Positions 50,412 to 59,500 are shown, counted from the stretch's first letter. The stretch: DNA of 64,000 bases from Micromonospora alfalfae (GCF_022230925.1 NZ_JAKKFH010000024.1:1-64000); one strand, 5' to 3'. A program made the numbers and translations. The notes: generated by a model not told the origin, from the letters alone.

Positions 50412-51389
50412 ATGAAGGTTGCTGAGCGCTTTGGTTCCGATCACCGCGTCCTCGTCACCGGCGGGGCTGGCTTCGTCCCGTCGCACCTGGTGGACGCCCT
50501 GATCGCCCGAGGCTGCACGGTGGTGGCGCTGGACAACTTCGTGACCGGCTCCAAGGAGAACGTCGCCCACCTGCTGGATCGGCCGACCTTCACCCTCGTC
50601 GAGGCGGACATCTCCGACGGTCTGCCGACCCACCACCCGGCGCTGGCCGAGCGGTTCGACGCGATCCTGCACATGGCCTCTCCGGCCAGCCCCACCGACT
50701 TCGCCCAGTTGCCGGTGGAGATCCTTCGGGTCGGCTCGGTCGGCACCCTGCACCTGCTGGAGCGTGCTGCCGCCGACGGCGCCCGGTTCCTGATGGCCTC
50801 CACCTCCGAGGCGTACGGGGACCCGAAGGAGCACCCGCAGCGGGAGACCTACTGGGGCAACGTCAACCCGATCGGGGTCCGCAGCGTCTACGACGAGGCC
50901 AAGCGCTTCTCCGAGGCCGCGACGATGGCGTACCACCGCTATCGCGGGCTCGACGCGGCGATCGTCCGGATCTTCAACACGTACGGCCCGCGGATGCGCC
51001 CGGACGACGGCCGCGCCATCCCCACCTTCATCTCCCAGGCGCTGCGCGGCGAGCCGATCACCGTGCACGGCACGGGCAACCAGACCCGGTCCATCTGCTT
51101 CGTCGAGGATCTGGTGCGCGGCATCCTGCTGCTGCTCGACTCGACCGAGACGGGCCCGGTCAACTGCGGCACCGAGCACGAGCTGACCATGCGGCAACTC
51201 GCCGAGTTGATCGTGTCGCTCTCCGACAGCACCTCGAAGGTGACCTATGTCACCCGCAGCTCGGATGACCCGGAGATGCGCCGACCGGATCTGACGCTCG
51301 CTCGTGAACTGCTCGGGTACGAGCCGTCGGTAGCGCCCGAAGATGGCCTGCGACGCACGATCGAGTACTTCCGCTCGCGGCTAGGGTAA
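50412..51389 (+). CDS. NAD-dependent epimerase/dehydratase (UDP-glucuronate decarboxylase-like)
   Basis: A 325-residue extended short-chain dehydrogenase. GGAGFVPSHLVDALI binds NAD (note Pro where relatives have Ile), followed by LHMASPASPTDF, STSEAYGDPKEHPQ and the catalytic pair in YDEAKRFSEA. RIFNTYGPRMRPDDGR, NCGTEHELTMRQLAEL and RRPDLTLARELLGY match the UDP-xylose synthase branch. It would convert UDP-glucuronate to UDP-xylose or a similar nucleotide sugar. It precedes three LCP ligases, suggesting a cell-wall glycan role. Confidence 0.88.
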   Translation: MKVAERFGSDHRVLVTGGAGFVPSHLVDALIARGCTVVALDNFVTGSKENVAHLLDRPTFTLVEADISDGLPTHHPALAERFDAILHMASPASPTDFAQLPVEILRVGSVGTLHLLERAAADGARFLMASTSEAYGDPKEHPQRETYWGNVNPIGVRSVYDEAKRFSEAATMAYHRYRGLDAAIVRIFNTYGPRMRPDDGRAIPTFISQALRGEPITVHGTGNQTRSICFVEDLVRGILLLLDSTETGPVNCGTEHELTMRQLAELIVSLSDSTSKVTYVTRSSDDPEMRRPDLTLARELLGYEPSVAPEDGLRRTIEYFRSRLG

Positions 51390-51465
51390 CCAGATTCTCG
51401 CGTACCGCCTGTCGCTGAGTGTCGCCTGAAGGCGGCAGTGGCTCCCGCTACGTACCCTGAGTTAC

Positions 51466-52692
51466 ATGTCCGCGACCTCGTCTGCCGGCGTCCCGCATCC
51501 GTACCTGCACCGCAGCGCCGGGCGCGCATCGGTGCCCGGCCCCGATCGGGGCGCCTCCGGGCGTGCCCGTCCGACCGAGGCGCGCTTCTACCCGTCGTAC
51601 GACGAGGAGCAGCCTCGCTCCGGCGGCCCGGCGGGGCCCACCGGGCCCGGCGGCCCGGGTGGCACCGGCGGATCGGGGCGGCGCGGCCCGCGACCGCGCT
51701 GGGGTCGGATCGCCCTGGTGGCCGGGGCCGCGGTGCTGGTGCTGGCGCTGCTCGGCAGCGTCGGCGCCTGGTTGTACGCCCGCAACCTCAACGGTGACCT
51801 GGCCCGCACCGACCCGTTCGCGGAGATCACCGGCGGTCGGCCCACCAAGACCGTCGATGGCGCGCTGAACATCCTGCTGGTCGGCAGCGACTCACGGGAC
51901 CCGGACGCGCCGGTCGACAGCAAGAGTCAGTGGCGCGCCGACACGATCATCGTCATGCACATTCCGGCCGACCACCAGGAGGCCTACCTGGTCTCCATCC
52001 CCCGGGACCTGTACGTGCCGATCCCGGAGAGCGCCGGCGCGGACTGCGGCTCCGGCTCGCGCGCGAAGATCAACGCAGCGTTCGCGTTCGGCGGGCTGCC
52101 GCTGGCGGTACGCACCGTGGAGTGCTTCACCGACGTTCGGATCGACCACGTGATGGCGATCGACTTCGGCGGCTTCAAGGAGGTCACCGACGCTCTCGGT
52201 GGGGTGGACCTGAAGGTTGAGCGCACCATCACCTCGATCCACAAGCCGTACCGGACCTTCACCAAGGGCACCAACCACATGGACGGCGCGGAGGCGTTGG
52301 ACTGGATCCGGCAGCGCAAGCAGTTCCCGGACGGGGACTTCGCCCGGATGCGGCACCAGCAGGAGTTCCTTCGGGCACTGATGGACAAGGCGGCCAGCAC
52401 CGGCACACTGGCGAACCCGAAGAAGCTCAACGATTTCCTCAAGTCGGTGACCGCGGCCGTAACCGTCGACCAGACTTTCTCGGTTACAGACATGGCGCTG
52501 CAGTTCCGTAACCTGCGCGGCCAGAACCTCACCTTTGTGACCAGCCCGAACTCGGGCAGTGACACCATCAACGGCGAGTCGGTGGTGGTGTCGGACCGGG
52601 AGAAGGCGCTCGCGATGTACCAGGCCATGTCCGGAGACACGATGGCCGACTGGGTCAAGGCGAACCCGCCGAAGAGCAACGACGGCGGCTGA
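51466..52692 (+). CDS. LytR-CpsA-Psr (LCP) family cell-wall polymer ligase 1
   Basis: A 408-residue type II membrane protein. A cytoplasmic Gly/Pro-rich tail of about 80 residues and one helix (VAGAAVLVLALLGSVGAWLY) precede the LCP domain: NILLVGSDSRDPD, WRADTIIVMHIPADHQEAYLVSIPRDLYVPIP, KINAAFAFGG, FGGFKEVTDALGGVDL and ALDWIRQRK...GDFARMRHQQ, with the Arg and Asp residues that bind the lipid-pyrophosphate. LCP enzymes attach polymers such as teichoic acid or arabinogalactan from undecaprenyl-PP to peptidoglycan outside the membrane. Confidence 0.95.
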   Translation: MSATSSAGVPHPYLHRSAGRASVPGPDRGASGRARPTEARFYPSYDEEQPRSGGPAGPTGPGGPGGTGGSGRRGPRPRWGRIALVAGAAVLVLALLGSVGAWLYARNLNGDLARTDPFAEITGGRPTKTVDGALNILLVGSDSRDPDAPVDSKSQWRADTIIVMHIPADHQEAYLVSIPRDLYVPIPESAGADCGSGSRAKINAAFAFGGLPLAVRTVECFTDVRIDHVMAIDFGGFKEVTDALGGVDLKVERTITSIHKPYRTFTKGTNHMDGAEALDWIRQRKQFPDGDFARMRHQQEFLRALMDKAASTGTLANPKKLNDFLKSVTAAVTVDQTFSVTDMALQFRNLRGQNLTFVTSPNSGSDTINGESVVVSDREKALAMYQAMSGDTMADWVKANPPKSNDGG

Positions 52693-52851
52693 CCGCGGCC
52701 CGGCTGGCACCAGCCGTTCGGGTCATCGAGCGGCGACGATCGACTGAGTCTGCGAAATTCGACGTCCGGATTGACCCGGGATGAACTCGCCAAGTCGATT
52801 TGATGTACGTACAGTGGTGCCGCCCCCTCCTGATCACGAGCTGGAGCATGC

Positions 52852-54123
52852 ATGCCGGTTCAGGCCAGTCGTCGCCCCTCTTCCTCCGGATCCGCCGCCC
52901 CCAGCGGTCGAGTCGCTGCGGCCATACCCGCCCAGGCACGCCCCTCAGGTGGCGGGCCGGGCTCGCGCCCGCCCGGCAGCGGCGGTGGTGGTGGCGGTGG
53001 CGACCGCCCGGGTGGTGGTGGGTCGAAGAAGCGGACCAAGCGCAAGGACCCGCTCTGGGCCAGGCTGACAGTGGTCTTCGGTGCCGTGCTGATGCTGAGC
53101 AGCGGGGTGGCCATCGTCGGCAGCAAGGCGCTGATCGGGCAGGCGACCGGCGGCATCGCCAAGGGCAACCTGTTGGGTGAGGCCGGCAAGTCCGACGCCG
53201 AGGGCGGCGCGAGCCTGGACGGCCCGATCGACATGCTGCTGCTCGGTGTGGACGCGCGGGAGCGCTGGGCCGCCGACGACGTCCGCTCGGACAGCATCAT
53301 CATCCTGCACATTCCGGCAACCCACGACCAGGCATACCTGATCTCGATCCCCCGGGACACCGAGGCGCAGATCCCGGCGTTCAAGAAGAGCGGCTACGGC
53401 GGCGGCAGCGGGAAGATCAATGCCGCGTTCCAGGCCGGCGCCGCCAACGGTGGCGGCTGGGAGGGTGGCGCCCAGCTGATGGCCCAGACGATCAAGCGGC
53501 TCACCGGGATCAGCTTCGACGGCGCGGCGATCATCAACTTCGGTGGCTTCAAGAACGTCATCGACACCCTGGGCACTGTGCGCATCTGCGTCAGCCAGGA
53601 GGTCAAGTCGCTGCACATGTCGTACGTCGACGGCAAGCCGATGTGGAACGCGGACGCCAAGAAGACCGGCAAGCAGCGGACCCCGGTGGTGCACAAGAAG
53701 GGCTGCCAGGAGATGGAGGGTTGGGCCGCGCTCGACTACTCCCGCCAGCGCAAGACCCTCAAGAACGGCGACTACGACCGGCAGGCCAACCAGCAGCAGC
53801 TGATCAAGGCAATGGCCAAGAAGGCCACCCAGGGCGGGATGTTGACCAACCCGGCCAAGATGAACAACCTGATCAAGGCGGCGGGCGAGGCGTCCGTGCT
53901 GGACACCGGTGGCGTGCCGATCGAGAAATTCATCTTCACCATGCGCGGGGTTACCGGCAACGAGCTGACCATGCTCAAGACCAACAACGGCACCTTCAAC
54001 GCCAACAACAACAACACCGAGGGCCTGAACGAAGAGACGATGGCGATGTTCCAGGCGGTCAAGCAGGACAAACTCGCCGAGTTCGTCTTCACCCACCCCG
54101 AGGTGATCTCCAGCCGCAAGTGA
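52852..54123 (+). CDS. LCP family cell-wall polymer ligase 2
   Basis: A 423-residue LCP protein. The N-terminal tail (1-65) is Ser/Pro/Gly-rich with a polyglycine run and ends in KKRTKRKD before the membrane helix (LTVVFGAVLMLSSGVAIVG). The catalytic domain has DMLLLGVDARERWA, RSDSIIILHIPATHDQAYLISIPRD, GKINAAFQAG and ALDYSRQRKTLKNGDYDRQANQQQ. It has an insert with paired cysteines (RICVS...KKGCQEM). Probably acts with its two neighbours in anchoring a cell-wall polymer. Confidence 0.94.
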   Translation: MPVQASRRPSSSGSAAPSGRVAAAIPAQARPSGGGPGSRPPGSGGGGGGGDRPGGGGSKKRTKRKDPLWARLTVVFGAVLMLSSGVAIVGSKALIGQATGGIAKGNLLGEAGKSDAEGGASLDGPIDMLLLGVDARERWAADDVRSDSIIILHIPATHDQAYLISIPRDTEAQIPAFKKSGYGGGSGKINAAFQAGAANGGGWEGGAQLMAQTIKRLTGISFDGAAIINFGGFKNVIDTLGTVRICVSQEVKSLHMSYVDGKPMWNADAKKTGKQRTPVVHKKGCQEMEGWAALDYSRQRKTLKNGDYDRQANQQQLIKAMAKKATQGGMLTNPAKMNNLIKAAGEASVLDTGGVPIEKFIFTMRGVTGNELTMLKTNNGTFNANNNNTEGLNEETMAMFQAVKQDKLAEFVFTHPEVISSRK

Positions 54124-54343
54124 GGCCGGGAGTGGCGGAAAGCCAGCGACGGCCTCCTCACCGCCCGTAGCCTGACGTGAGCAGGTTTCACGTATCGGCT
54201 GCGGGGAGGCTGTCACGTCCAGGTGGGGACGGAACGCAGCGGACCGGGCCGGAGCGGGCCCGTCCGCCCGGTCGCCTCGCGCCCGTTGGCCGCGCATCCT
54301 GCTCGGCATCGGCCTGGCTCTCGTCCTGCTGGCGGGGCTCGCC

Positions 54344-55261
54344 GTGGCCGGGCTCAAGACGCTCAGCCACCGCTACGACCGCACGGTGACCAAGGAGCAA
54401 CTGCTCGACGCCGACGCCCGCACAGGGCGCACGGACCTGGACGGGCCGCTCAACTATCTCCTGGTCGGCTCGGACCGGCGCCCGGGCGACAGCGGGCCGG
54501 ACCAACGCTCGGACACCATCCTCATCGTGCACGTCCCTGCCGGGCAGCGGGAGGCGTACCTGGTCTCCATCCCGCGTGACCTGCTGGTCACGATCCCGCC
54601 CGCGAACGGCTTCGGCGGCGGTCAAGACAAGATCAACGCCGCGTACGAGCACGGCGGCGGCGGGCAGGCCGGCGCCCAACTGCTCTCCGCCACCCTGCAC
54701 CGGCTCACCGGAATCCGGTTCGACGGCGCCGCGCTGATCGACTTCTCCGGCTTCCGGAAGGTGATCGACCTGCTCGGCGGGGTGGAGATGTGCGTGGACA
54801 CCGAGGTCCGCTCGATCCACACCAACCGGGTCTTCGCCACCGGCTGCCAACAGATGGACGGCGCGCAGGCGCTGGACTACGTCCGACAGCGCTACGACCT
54901 GCCCGGCGGTGACTACGACAGGCAGCACCACCAGCAGCAGCTGCTCCGGGCGATGTTGGACAGCGCCGGCAGGGCGGACCTGCGGAGCAACCCCGTCAAA
55001 CTGGACCAGGTGCTCCGGGCGGTCGGCAGCTCGTTGACAGTCGACACCAACGGCGTACCCCTGGAGGACCTGCTCCTCGCGCTGCGCGCGCTGCCGCCCG
55101 ACGGGATGCGCGGCGTCCAGGTGCCCTCCTCGCCGCAGACCATCGACGAGGTCTCGTACGTGGTGCTGGACAACGGCGGCAACGGGCTCTTCGAGGCGCT
55201 GCGCGGGACCCGGGTGCCGGCCTGGGCGCAGGCCAACCCCCGCTGGGTGACCCGGTTGTGA
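54344..55261 (+). CDS. LCP family cell-wall polymer ligase 3 (start codon unclear)
   Basis: The coordinates run from the first usual start, GTG 54344, but this lies inside the membrane helix. The same frame stays open and strongly GC3-biased back to about 54212 (a basic tail, RARWPRILLGIGLALVLLAG), yet holds no ATG, GTG or TTG after the TGA at 54173. A GGGGAGG at 54203-54209 points to GTC 54212 or ACG 54215 as an odd start, or to a base change. The catalytic core is intact: NYLLVGSDRRPG, RSDTILIVHVPAGQREAYLVSIPRD, DKINAAYEHG, ALDYVRQRYDLPGGDYDRQHHQQQ. Confidence 0.88.
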   Translation: MAGLKTLSHRYDRTVTKEQLLDADARTGRTDLDGPLNYLLVGSDRRPGDSGPDQRSDTILIVHVPAGQREAYLVSIPRDLLVTIPPANGFGGGQDKINAAYEHGGGGQAGAQLLSATLHRLTGIRFDGAALIDFSGFRKVIDLLGGVEMCVDTEVRSIHTNRVFATGCQQMDGAQALDYVRQRYDLPGGDYDRQHHQQQLLRAMLDSAGRADLRSNPVKLDQVLRAVGSSLTVDTNGVPLEDLLLALRALPPDGMRGVQVPSSPQTIDEVSYVVLDNGGNGLFEALRGTRVPAWAQANPRWVTRL

Positions 55262-55307
55262 CAGTGCCGACGGCCCGGTCGGTGCCGAACCGGGCCACGA
55301 GGATCTA

Positions 55308-55655
55308 GTGTTGCTTCCTGTGTTCGGACCCCAGGTTCCCACCGTGCCCGTGACCGAGATCGCCGACGAGACCTACCTGCTGGACGTGCGGGAGGACGAC
55401 GAATGGGCGGCCGGCCACGCGCCCACCGCCCACCACCTGCCGATGATGGAACTGCCGGCCCGGCTGGCCGAGGTGCCCACCGACCGGGAGGTGGCTGTCG
55501 TCTGCCGTTCCGGCGGGCGGTCCGCCCAGGTCGTCGCGTACCTGATCAACAACGGCTGGGAGCAGGTGCGCAACGCCGACGGCGGGATGCGCCAGTGGGC
55601 TGCGGTCGGCCGACCGGTGGTCGACGCGAACGGGCAGCCCGGCCAGGTCATCTGA
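55308..55655 (+). CDS. rhodanese-like sulfurtransferase domain protein
   Basis: A 115-residue single rhodanese domain from GTG 55308: ETYLLDVREDDEWAAGHAPTAHHLPM, then active-site Cys in VAVVCRSGGRSAQ and the closing NADGGMRQW helix. The loop CRSGGRS is the length seen in sulfurtransferases rather than phosphatases. It moves sulfane sulfur between donors and acceptors in the cytosol. Ten bases separate it from the GDPD gene. Confidence 0.94.
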   Translation: MLLPVFGPQVPTVPVTEIADETYLLDVREDDEWAAGHAPTAHHLPMMELPARLAEVPTDREVAVVCRSGGRSAQVVAYLINNGWEQVRNADGGMRQWAAVGRPVVDANGQPGQVI

Positions 55656-55665
55656 GGCCGGCGGA

Positions 55666-56454
55666 ATGGGCGGGCCACTGGTCTTCGCGCACCGCGGCGC
55701 CTCGTTCGACCTACCCGAGCACACCCTCGCCGCGTACCTGCGCGCCCTCGACGAGGGCGCCGACGGCCTGGAATGCGACGTCCGGCTGACCCGGGACGGG
55801 CACCTGGTCTGCGTGCACGACCGACGACTCGACCGCACCAGCAACGGTCGCGGTCTGGTCAGCGCGCGTACGCTCGCCGAGCTGGACGCCCTGGACTTCG
55901 GCTCGTGGCACCCGGGCAGCGCCCCGGACGGCGACCTGCCACCGGACGAGTCGCACACCCGGCTGCTGACCCTGGCCCGGCTCCTGGACGCGGTGCTCGC
56001 CGCCGGGCGGCCGGTCCGACTGCTCGTGGAGACGAAGCACCCGTCCCGCTACGGCTCGAACGTGGAACGGCGACTGGTCAGCCTGCTGCGCCGGTACGGG
56101 CTGGCCGACCCCGCTCCGGACGATCCGGTGCAGGTCACCGTCATGTCGTTCTCCCCGCTGGCGGTCCGTCGGGTGCGCGAGCTGGCCCCGACGCTGCCCA
56201 CGGTGCTGTTGCTGGAGGTGCTACCGCGCTGGCTGCGGTTGGGTCGGCTGCCGTTCGGCACCCGGATCGCCGGCCCGGGCATCGGCCTGGTCCGGGCCCG
56301 CCCGCAGTTGCTGCCCGCACTACGGGCGGCCGGCAACCAGGTGTACGTCTGGACGGTCAACGAGCCGACCGACCTGGAGCTGGTGCTGGCCGCCGGGGTG
56401 GACGGGATCATCACCGACCGGCCCGCGTACGCCCTCGCCCGGCTGGACCGCTGA
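55666..56454 (+). CDS. glycerophosphodiester phosphodiesterase
   Basis: A 262-residue GDPD with TIM-barrel signatures: FAHRGASFDLPEHTLAAY, GADGLECDVRLTRDGHLVCVHD (metal ligands E and D, catalytic H), and a C-terminal VYVWTVNEPTDLELVLAAGVDGIITDRP. It hydrolyses glycerophosphodiesters to glycerol-3-phosphate and an alcohol. No signal peptide is visible, so it acts inside the cell, for example on deacylated phospholipids. Operon with the rhodanese gene is likely. Confidence 0.95.
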   Translation: MGGPLVFAHRGASFDLPEHTLAAYLRALDEGADGLECDVRLTRDGHLVCVHDRRLDRTSNGRGLVSARTLAELDALDFGSWHPGSAPDGDLPPDESHTRLLTLARLLDAVLAAGRPVRLLVETKHPSRYGSNVERRLVSLLRRYGLADPAPDDPVQVTVMSFSPLAVRRVRELAPTLPTVLLLEVLPRWLRLGRLPFGTRIAGPGIGLVRARPQLLPALRAAGNQVYVWTVNEPTDLELVLAAGVDGIITDRPAYALARLDR

Positions 56455-56508
56455 CCCATCGACCGGGCGGGGGTGCCCAAAACCGGGTCGGCGGGGCAGA
56501 CTCGGCAC

Positions 56509-57963
56509 ATGCCGGAGCGTATCGATTTCCCCGCTCTCCTCGCCGGCCACACCGTCGTGATCGAGATGATCAACTCTGGGGACGCGGGCCTGCCGGTCCT
56601 CACCCAACTGCTCCGGGTGGCCCAGCCGGCGCTCGGCGCGACCGGGATGGCGTTCGTCGAGTTCGGTCCGACCGGCGGTCGCGTCATCGCCGCGACCGGC
56701 GCGGCGGAGTGGGCCCTCGGCCGACCACTGGCAGTCGACGACCCGGACACCGTCTGCCTGCTCTCCGGGCCACGGGTGCTCCAGGCGCGGGTGAGTGACC
56801 TCAACGGCAAGCTGGCCGGCGAGCTGGCCGGCAGCGGCCTGCGCCGGATGGTCGTCTCCCGGGCCGAGATCGGCGGTCACACGGTCGGCAGCCTGCACGC
56901 CCTCTATCCGGGCGACGACGAGCCGGGCGCCGAGCAGCAGGGGGTGATCGCCTACCTCGCCTCCTGCGTCGGGCACATGTACGGCGACCAGAGTGGCCTG
57001 CCGGTGCACGGCGACGGCCCGGTGGTGGCGGCTCTCGCCGACGGGCTGGCCGTCGTCGACCGGGACGGGCACGTCCGGCTCTGGAACCCGGCCGCCGCCC
57101 AGGTCACCGGCCGGACGGTCGAGCAGGCGCTGAGCCGCCCGTTGCCGTTCCCGCTGCCACCCTCCGGGCAGGTTCGGGACCACCGGATGCCGGACGGCCG
57201 CTGGCTGCGGATCACCTCCGGCGACCTGCCCGGCCCGGGAACGTTACGGGTGGTCACCTTCCGCGACATCACCGACCAGCAGCGCCGCGACCACGACCGC
57301 GAACTGTTCGTCGCGGTGACCAGCCACGAGCTGCGCACCCCGGTCACCGTCATCAAGGGGTACGCGGACACCCTCACCGACCACTGGGAGTCACTGACCG
57401 ACGTCGACCGCCGGCAGGCGGCCCGGGTGATCGGGCAACGCGCCAACGAGCTGGCCCGGCTGGTCGACCGTCTGCTCAGCTCGGCTGCCGAGGTGGGGCC
57501 GGGCGACGACCCTCCAACCCCGTTCGACCTCGGCGAGGCGCTGCGCTCCGCCGTCGTCGACCTACCGGCGGAGCTGCGCCGCCGGCTGGTGCTCCGCCTC
57601 CCGAGCGACCTGCCCAAAGCGCTCGGTCACCGGCCCAGCCTGTCCACCGTGCTGACCGAGCTGACCACCAACGCCGGCAAGTACTCGGCACCTGGTTCTC
57701 CCATCGAGATCACCGCCTCGGGTGACGGTCATCTGGTGGCGTTCCGGGTCAGCGACCAGGGCATCGGCATCCGACCCGAGCACGTGGAACGGGCATTCGA
57801 CAGGTTCTGGCAGGGCGAGTCCGGCGACAGTCGCGGCTACCCGGGGGCCGGGCTCGGCCTCTATCTCGTCCGCCGGATCGTTGAACAGCAGAATGGATGG
57901 GTATCCCTACGTCCGAGGACCGGCGGCGGTACGGTCGCAGAGGTGCGGCTACCACGCGGTTGA
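56509..57963 (+). CDS. soluble PAS-domain sensor histidine kinase
   Basis: A 484-residue kinase without a membrane segment. A GAF-like domain (about 15-160), a PAS domain (about 170-255, VAALADGLAVVDRDGHVRLWNPAAAQVTG), HisKA with AVTSHELRTPVTVIKGYADTL and HATPase with TTNAGKYSAPG, DQGIGIRPE and GAGLGLYLV follow. ATG 56509 (MPERIDFP) is preferred; the GTG at 56473 would add twelve residues of poor bias. No response regulator is adjacent; an RsbW-like ATPase follows by 16 bp. Confidence 0.9.
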   Translation: MPERIDFPALLAGHTVVIEMINSGDAGLPVLTQLLRVAQPALGATGMAFVEFGPTGGRVIAATGAAEWALGRPLAVDDPDTVCLLSGPRVLQARVSDLNGKLAGELAGSGLRRMVVSRAEIGGHTVGSLHALYPGDDEPGAEQQGVIAYLASCVGHMYGDQSGLPVHGDGPVVAALADGLAVVDRDGHVRLWNPAAAQVTGRTVEQALSRPLPFPLPPSGQVRDHRMPDGRWLRITSGDLPGPGTLRVVTFRDITDQQRRDHDRELFVAVTSHELRTPVTVIKGYADTLTDHWESLTDVDRRQAARVIGQRANELARLVDRLLSSAAEVGPGDDPPTPFDLGEALRSAVVDLPAELRRRLVLRLPSDLPKALGHRPSLSTVLTELTTNAGKYSAPGSPIEITASGDGHLVAFRVSDQGIGIRPEHVERAFDRFWQGESGDSRGYPGAGLGLYLVRRIVEQQNGWVSLRPRTGGGTVAEVRLPRG

Positions 57964-57979
57964 CCAGGGGTGGCGCGAC

Positions 57980-58444
57980 GTGGAGGCGACGGTGGCAGCG
58001 GCAACGAGGGATCGAGCCTGGTGCGTGGTGGTTCCCCACCACCCGGGCGGGGCACGGCTGGCCCGACACCGGCTCGCCGCCGAGCTGGCGGACGTCGTAC
58101 CCCCGACGCTCCTCGCGGACCTGATCGCGGTGCTCGCGGAGCTGGTGGGCAACGCGGTGCGGCACGCCAGGCCGCTGCCCGGCGGCGTGATCCGGGTTGC
58201 CTGGCAGCTGCGGCCCTCGGCCGAGGGCACACTGATCCAGCTTCGGGTCACCGACGGCGGCAGCGCGAGCGCCGGGCCACGGCTCCGGACGGCCAGCCCG
58301 GACGCGGCGGACGGGCGCGGGCTGCACATCGTGGCTGGCCTGGCCACCCGGTGGGGCGTCGAGCAGGACGGCATGGGCCAGCGCGTCTGGGCGGAGTTCG
58401 ACCCGGTGCCGACACCCCGACCCAACCTGGTGTCAGCGGGCTGA
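57980..58444 (+). CDS. RsbW-like ATP-binding (anti-sigma/serine kinase) protein
   Basis: A 154-residue GHKL ATPase of the HATPase_c_2 type. N-box LAELVGNAVRHARPL, RVTDGGSASAG (a relaxed G1 box) and DGRGLHIVAGLATRWGV are visible. Such proteins act as anti-sigma factors or switch kinases in partner-switching, and are very numerous in actinomycetes. GTG 57980 is taken as the start, with GTG 57992 possible. The neighbouring PAS kinase suggests linked signalling; no anti-anti-sigma gene is nearby. Confidence 0.85.
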   Translation: MEATVAAATRDRAWCVVVPHHPGGARLARHRLAAELADVVPPTLLADLIAVLAELVGNAVRHARPLPGGVIRVAWQLRPSAEGTLIQLRVTDGGSASAGPRLRTASPDAADGRGLHIVAGLATRWGVEQDGMGQRVWAEFDPVPTPRPNLVSAG

Positions 58445-58503
58445 GGACGGCTCGGGCGGGTCCCGGTCACGCCGAGCCGCTCGGGGCTCTAGGCTGTGAC
58501 GCC

Positions 58504-59391
58504 GTGACCAAGCGTCGAAAGAGCCAGCGCGCCGCCGCCGACACCACGCCCCGTCGCGAGAAGGTGCGGGACATCTTCGTGCCACGTCCGTTCGACGGGC
58601 TGGTAGACGAGTCCGAGTGGATCGCGCTGCGCGAGTTGGTGCCCGCCGCCTCCGCCCCGCTGCGGTTGGCGCCCGCCCTGGTCGAGGAATTCGGCGACCG
58701 GACGGCGACGCTCGCCACGGTGCTGCCCATGGCTGCCCCGGCCATCACCAAGCCGGACGGCCGGGTGCTGATCGGTCTCCAGCGCCACCAGCAGTCCGGT
58801 GACGTGTCGCGGGATCTGGCCGACGCGTTGCTCAGTGCGCTGCGTACCGAGCCTGGTGGCCAGGTGGCCGTGGCGCCACTGCCCGGCCCCGGGCCCCGGC
58901 TGCAGGACATCCTCGCGGACGGTCCACTGGACATCACCATGCACGACGGCTTCGACTTCTGGCTCGATCCCGGGGCGGCCGACGATCCGACCGTCCAGGC
59001 GTCGCTGGAGCGGGCGAACGCGGCGATCTACCCGACGGTCCGGCTGACCGCGGCCAAGGCCGCGTACTGGTGTCAGGTCCCGGAGAAGGCCCACGTGCGC
59101 TGGGTGCTGCCGGACGATGAGGACGCCGCCCTGGACGCGTTGGCCCGCCTCGGCGCGGCCGGCACGCTGACGCTTGGCGAGCAGACCAAGTTCGCCGGCA
59201 TGTTCCGCGCGCACGGTCGACTCGTGCCGGTGTGGGACCTGCCGGAGGAGACCCCGGCCGCCGAGTGGGAGGAGCCGGTGGCGCAGTTCGCCAAGCGGTA
59301 CGCCGAGGCGCTCACCGTCACCGACCCACTCGACGCCGCCGGCCGCCGGGCCCGTCAGGGGCTGCTCGGCCGCCAACTCACCCTGCGCTGA
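58504..59391 (+). CDS. DUF5926 family protein
   Basis: A 295-residue soluble protein from GTG 58504, matching the actinobacterial DUF5926 family along its whole length: a basic start (TKRRKSQRAA), REKVRDIFVPRPFDGLVDESEW, TMHDGFDFWLDPGA and a C-terminal MFRAHGRLVPVWDLPEE followed by EWEEPVAQFAKRYAEAL. Function is unknown; in several actinomycetes it lies near pheA/serS-region genes, which fits this window. It is convergent with arcA across the repeat at 59409-59500. Confidence 0.85.
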   Translation: MTKRRKSQRAAADTTPRREKVRDIFVPRPFDGLVDESEWIALRELVPAASAPLRLAPALVEEFGDRTATLATVLPMAAPAITKPDGRVLIGLQRHQQSGDVSRDLADALLSALRTEPGGQVAVAPLPGPGPRLQDILADGPLDITMHDGFDFWLDPGAADDPTVQASLERANAAIYPTVRLTAAKAAYWCQVPEKAHVRWVLPDDEDAALDALARLGAAGTLTLGEQTKFAGMFRAHGRLVPVWDLPEETPAAEWEEPVAQFAKRYAEALTVTDPLDAAGRRARQGLLGRQLTLR

Positions 59392-59408
59392 GCCGGGGCG
59401 GTCGTTCC

Positions 59409-59500
59409 GCTCAGCCGGGCGACGGCGGCGCTCGTCGCACGCTCAGCCGGCGACGGCTGCGCTCGTCGCGTGCTCAGCCGGCGACGGGTAGCGGGTCGCG
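59409..59500. repeat. tandem 31-32-bp repeat copying the arcA 3' end
   Basis: Unit 1 (59409-59440) and unit 2 (59441-59471) read GCTCAGCCGG(G)CGACGG then CGCTCGTCGC with small changes; a partial third unit begins at 59472 and contains the arcA stop (TCA at 59474-59476). A degenerate GCTGAGCCGGGG unit precedes them at the DUF5926 stop. Each unit carries a TCA in the same position. Confidence 0.75.

Noticed and set aside
52970..53030. Glycine-codon repeat (GGTGGTGG) as a microsatellite
   Set aside because: It encodes the polyglycine linker in the cytoplasmic tail of LCP ligase 2 and keeps the frame.
54185..54193. Second parS half-site (GTTTCACGT)
   Set aside because: Only the left nine bases match; the right half (ATCGG) does not, so ParB binding is unlikely.
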